From JAYFNU01 sp964458545 (GTDB taxonomy: Bacteria; Bacillota; Clostridia; Oscillospirales; Ruminococcaceae), in NCBI GenBank assembly GCA_964458545.1, contig CAYWJF010000035.1, positions 1 to 16,840 of the forward strand: 16,840 bases of DNA, given 5' to 3'. Every line of letters starts with the position of its first letter. The first letter of the stretch is position 1. Positions 14,556 through 16,840 of this stretch are shown here, piece by piece. The notes below the pieces were generated by a model that was given only the letters and a program-made list of their open reading frames with translations, was not told the DNA's origin and made no database searches. A program made the position numbers and the translations under genes.

Positions 14556-16831
14556 TTCTCGCGAAGACCGCGGGCTTTTGCTTCGGCGTGGACAGAGCGG
14601 TGAAGCTTTGCGACGGACTTCTTGACGAGGGAAAAAAGGTGGCGACCCTCGGACCGATTATACATAACCGCAGCGTTACCGAGCGGCTTGAAAAGCGCGG
14701 GGTAATAGCTGTTAATGCACCCGAGGAAACCCCCGAGGACTATATTCTTGTGATAAGAAGCCACGGCGTGCCGAAGGCGGTGTACGAGCGGTGCGCGGAA
14801 CTCGGATTAACGGTTGCCGACGCGACCTGCCCCTTCGTTTCAAAGATTCACAATATAGTCAGCGAATATAGCGAGAAGGGCTACGAAATAATTATAGCGG
14901 GGGACAAGAACCACCCCGAGGTAGAGGGCATTGCGGGCTTTTGTGGCGGTAAGGCTCATATTTATGCAAACCATACCGAGCTTTGTGAGCTTTTGGAACG
15001 CGAAAATTTGACGAATAATGCAATAATGGCGGCTCAGACGACCTTTAATTTGACGGAATATGAGAAGTGCGCCGAATATATAAAAAAAATATATACAAAT
15101 GTTTTGATTTTTGATACAATATGTAATGCGACGCGGGAAAGGCAGGAGGAAGCCGAGAAATTGGCTGAAAAATGCGATATCTGCGTTGTTATAGGAGGAC
15201 ACAACAGCTCCAACACCGAAAAGCTGTGCGACGTTTGCAGGCGGCACGCCACTACCTTTCTTATCGAGGATAAGGAAGCGCTGACGACGGAAATGCTAAG
15301 CGGAGCGGGGCGCATTGGCGTTACTGCGGGTGCATCGACACCGTCCCCCTTAATCGAGGAGGTACTCAGTAAAATGAGCGACATTATCAAAGACGAAGAC
15401 TTTAATTTTGAACAGGCGCTGGAGGACTCGTTTAAGCTTGTCCACCGCGGACAAAGGGTCGAGGGTGTAGTTACCGCTGTTCATCCCAACGAGGTTGAGG
15501 TGGATATCGGCACTAAGCATACCGGCTTTATTCCCGCGGACGAGCTGAGCGACGACGCTTCACTTTCTCCTAACGAGGTGGTGAAGGTGGGCGACAAGCT
15601 GAACCTGCTTGTAACGAAGGTTCAGGACCTTGAGGGTATTGTCACCCTATCCAAAAAGCGCGTAGATTCTGAAAAGGGTCTTGAGGAGATTACGAAAGGT
15701 GTCGATGAGGGAACGGTTTTCGACGCGTATATCACCGAAGCCGTAAACAAGGGCCTTGTTGCTATCGTTAAGGGCGTACGCATATTTATACCCGCGTCTC
15801 AAGCGACGCTGAAGCGCGGCGAGCCGTATGAGCAGCTTGTCCGTTCGCACCAAAAAATTAAGATTCTCGAGGTTAACGAGGAACGCCGCCGTGCTATCGG
15901 CTCCATTAGAGCGGTACTCGATATCGAGAACGAAAAGAAGCGCGATGAATTCTGGAGCACCGTGGAAGTCGGCGCGAAGTATACCGGAGCGGTTAAATCA
16001 ATAACCTCTTACGGCGCTTTCGTTGACCTCGGCGGCGTTGACGGAATGGTTCATATAAGCGAGCTTTCGTGGGGAAGGCTTAAGAGCCCGAACGATGTGC
16101 TCAAGATAGGCGACGTTATAGAGGTTTATGTAAAGGATATCGACGCCGAAAAGAAGAAAATATCCCTTGGCTACCGCAAGGAAGCCGATAACCCTTGGAA
16201 GGCAATTCAGGAGTTCAAGATTGGACAGGAGATTGAAGCTCCCGTTGTTTCACTCACAAAGTTCGGCGCGTTTGTGCGCATACTCCCCGGCATAGACGGT
16301 CTTGTTCATATCTCCGAGATGTCGGGTGAAAAGGTAACCGACCCCGCTGAGGTAGTAAAGGTTGGCGACACGGTCAAGGTTCGTCTTATCGGCGTAGACC
16401 TTGAAAAGAAGCGCGTTTCTCTTTCTATGCGTCCTGAGGGCGAAGAGCCCACGGATAAGGACAAGAGAGAAAAGGCCTTTGACGAGACGATAGATGCCGC
16501 CGGCAAGCTCGTTAAGGACGCCGCAATCGCTATTGCTGAGGTTAGCGACACCGTGGTTGAAAAAGCGAAGAAGACCGCGAAGAAGGTAGAGCCTAAGGTT
16601 GAGGCGCTCGGCGACGATATAGCCGAGACCGCGAAGGACCTCGCGAAAAAGGCTGTTCCCGCAGTTAAGGAGCTTGGAAACAATATAGCCGAAACCGCAA
16701 AGGATATAGCTGAAAAGGCTGTTCCCGCCGCAAAGGAACTCGGCGAAAAAATCTCCGACACAGCGAAGGACGTAATCGAAGCGGTTAAGGATAAGCTTGA
16801 CGGTGACGATGACGAGGAGAAGAAAGACTAA
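14537..16831 (+). CDS. ispH: Fusion of IspH (HMB-PP reductase) with ribosomal protein S1 homologue
   Basis: The protein has 764 residues. Residues 1-285 are 4-hydroxy-3-methylbut-2-enyl diphosphate reductase, the last step of the MEP isoprenoid pathway. The three iron-sulfur cysteines (15, 98, 196), His43, His76, His126, Glu128 and the GHNSSNT and ASTPS motifs are all present. Four S1 RNA-binding domains follow at about 304-374, 391-459, 477-547 and 562-632; domains 3 and 4 are the best conserved (SYGAFVDL...MVHISEL, KFGAFVRI...LVHISEM). The tail 650-764 is Ala/Lys/Glu-rich, with three 22-residue repeats (688-753) and an acidic end. The natural IspH-S1 fusion is known in many Clostridia and is not an assembly error. 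The GTG at 14537 has AAAGGGGGG upstream inside plsC. S1 domains probably bind mRNA or the 30S subunit. Confidence 0.95.
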   Translation: MRDREIILAKTAGFCFGVDRAVKLCDGLLDEGKKVATLGPIIHNRSVTERLEKRGVIAVNAPEETPEDYILVIRSHGVPKAVYERCAELGLTVADATCPFVSKIHNIVSEYSEKGYEIIIAGDKNHPEVEGIAGFCGGKAHIYANHTELCELLERENLTNNAIMAAQTTFNLTEYEKCAEYIKKIYTNVLIFDTICNATRERQEEAEKLAEKCDICVVIGGHNSSNTEKLCDVCRRHATTFLIEDKEALTTEMLSGAGRIGVTAGASTPSPLIEEVLSKMSDIIKDEDFNFEQALEDSFKLVHRGQRVEGVVTAVHPNEVEVDIGTKHTGFIPADELSDDASLSPNEVVKVGDKLNLLVTKVQDLEGIVTLSKKRVDSEKGLEEITKGVDEGTVFDAYITEAVNKGLVAIVKGVRIFIPASQATLKRGEPYEQLVRSHQKIKILEVNEERRRAIGSIRAVLDIENEKKRDEFWSTVEVGAKYTGAVKSITSYGAFVDLGGVDGMVHISELSWGRLKSPNDVLKIGDVIEVYVKDIDAEKKKISLGYRKEADNPWKAIQEFKIGQEIEAPVVSLTKFGAFVRILPGIDGLVHISEMSGEKVTDPAEVVKVGDTVKVRLIGVDLEKKRVSLSMRPEGEEPTDKDKREKAFDETIDAAGKLVKDAAIAIAEVSDTVVEKAKKTAKKVEPKVEALGDDIAETAKDLAKKAVPAVKELGNNIAETAKDIAEKAVPAAKELGEKISDTAKDVIEAVKDKLDGDDDEEKKD
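16598..16795 (+). repeat. Three in-frame 66-base tandem repeats at the end of ispH-rpsA
   Basis: Units 16598-16663, 16664-16729 and 16730-16795 encode the 22-residue pattern (V/A)-K/E-x-L-G-x-x-I-x-[ED]-T-A-K-D-[LIV]-x-x-K-A-V-P-A. The first two units are very similar in protein; the third is diverged at its end. Third-codon positions differ between units, so this is an old, selected protein repeat rather than a recent DNA duplication. Confidence 0.8.
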
Positions 16832-16840
16832 ATAATCATA

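Noticed and set aside
14537..16831. Suspicion that the IspH-S1 fusion is a frameshift or chimeric assembly
   Set aside because: The frame is continuous, with complete IspH cysteines and four S1 domains. This fusion is a known feature of many Clostridia.

Overview
The window reads as a chromosomal scaffold from an endospore-forming Firmicute of the class Clostridia, probably an uncultured gut lineage near the Oscillospirales/Ruminococcaceae. The placement is inferred from gene content: an IspH-ribosomal protein S1 fusion, LL-diaminopimelate aminotransferase (DapL), both dipicolinate synthase subunits, a T-box riboswitch, and good Shine-Dalgarno sites at most genes. A run of exactly 100 N at 10249-10348 marks a scaffold join. 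Nothing in the window looks like phage, plasmid, CRISPR, rRNA or tRNA.

Left part (1-3768). A gene tail, possibly PtsI, ends at 92 and shares a bidirectional terminator with a minus-strand pair: a PspA/IM30 coiled-coil protein followed by an SPFH-domain protein with a C-terminal zinc ribbon, a combination typical of envelope-stress modules. A divergent promoter drives an unrecognised 530-residue membrane protein: a zinc ribbon, a Lys/Glu-rich linker of about 330 residues, one membrane helix and a small beta-rich outer domain.

Middle left (3717-8855, all minus strand). dapF, dapL, a zinc-ribbon DUF4190 membrane protein and a DUF2752 membrane protein form a tight run with no visible internal terminator. 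Seven bases after the DUF2752 stop codon lies a strong promoter for a T-box leader, which controls an AMP-forming acyl-CoA synthetase. The leader has the canonical T-box sequence, AG-bulge and distal-loop motifs and an intrinsic terminator. Its specifier reads best as AUC (isoleucine). A T-box on a fatty acyl-CoA synthetase is the most interesting feature here. It suggests that the enzyme feeds isoleucine synthesis, perhaps by activating 2-methylbutyrate for reductive carboxylation.

Middle right (8856-11909, plus). hflX (a ribosome-splitting GTPase) ends in tandem hairpins. The sequence gap follows, with flanks that form an imperfect inverted repeat. Then come dpaA and dpaB (spoVFA/spoVFB), overlapping by 13 bases, which make the spore-core compound dipicolinic acid. 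A perfect match to the -10 consensus of mother-cell sigma factors lies just before dpaA. Together with dapF/dapL, this region handles products of the diaminopimelate pathway.

Right part (11954-16831, plus). A well-defined promoter starts a compact four-gene operon: an HI0933/BaiN-type flavoprotein, cmk (cytidylate kinase), plsC (acylglycerol-phosphate acyltransferase) and the ispH-rpsA fusion. Genes overlap or are separated by one base. The fusion carries four S1 domains and an unusual C-terminal tail of three 22-residue amphipathic repeats.
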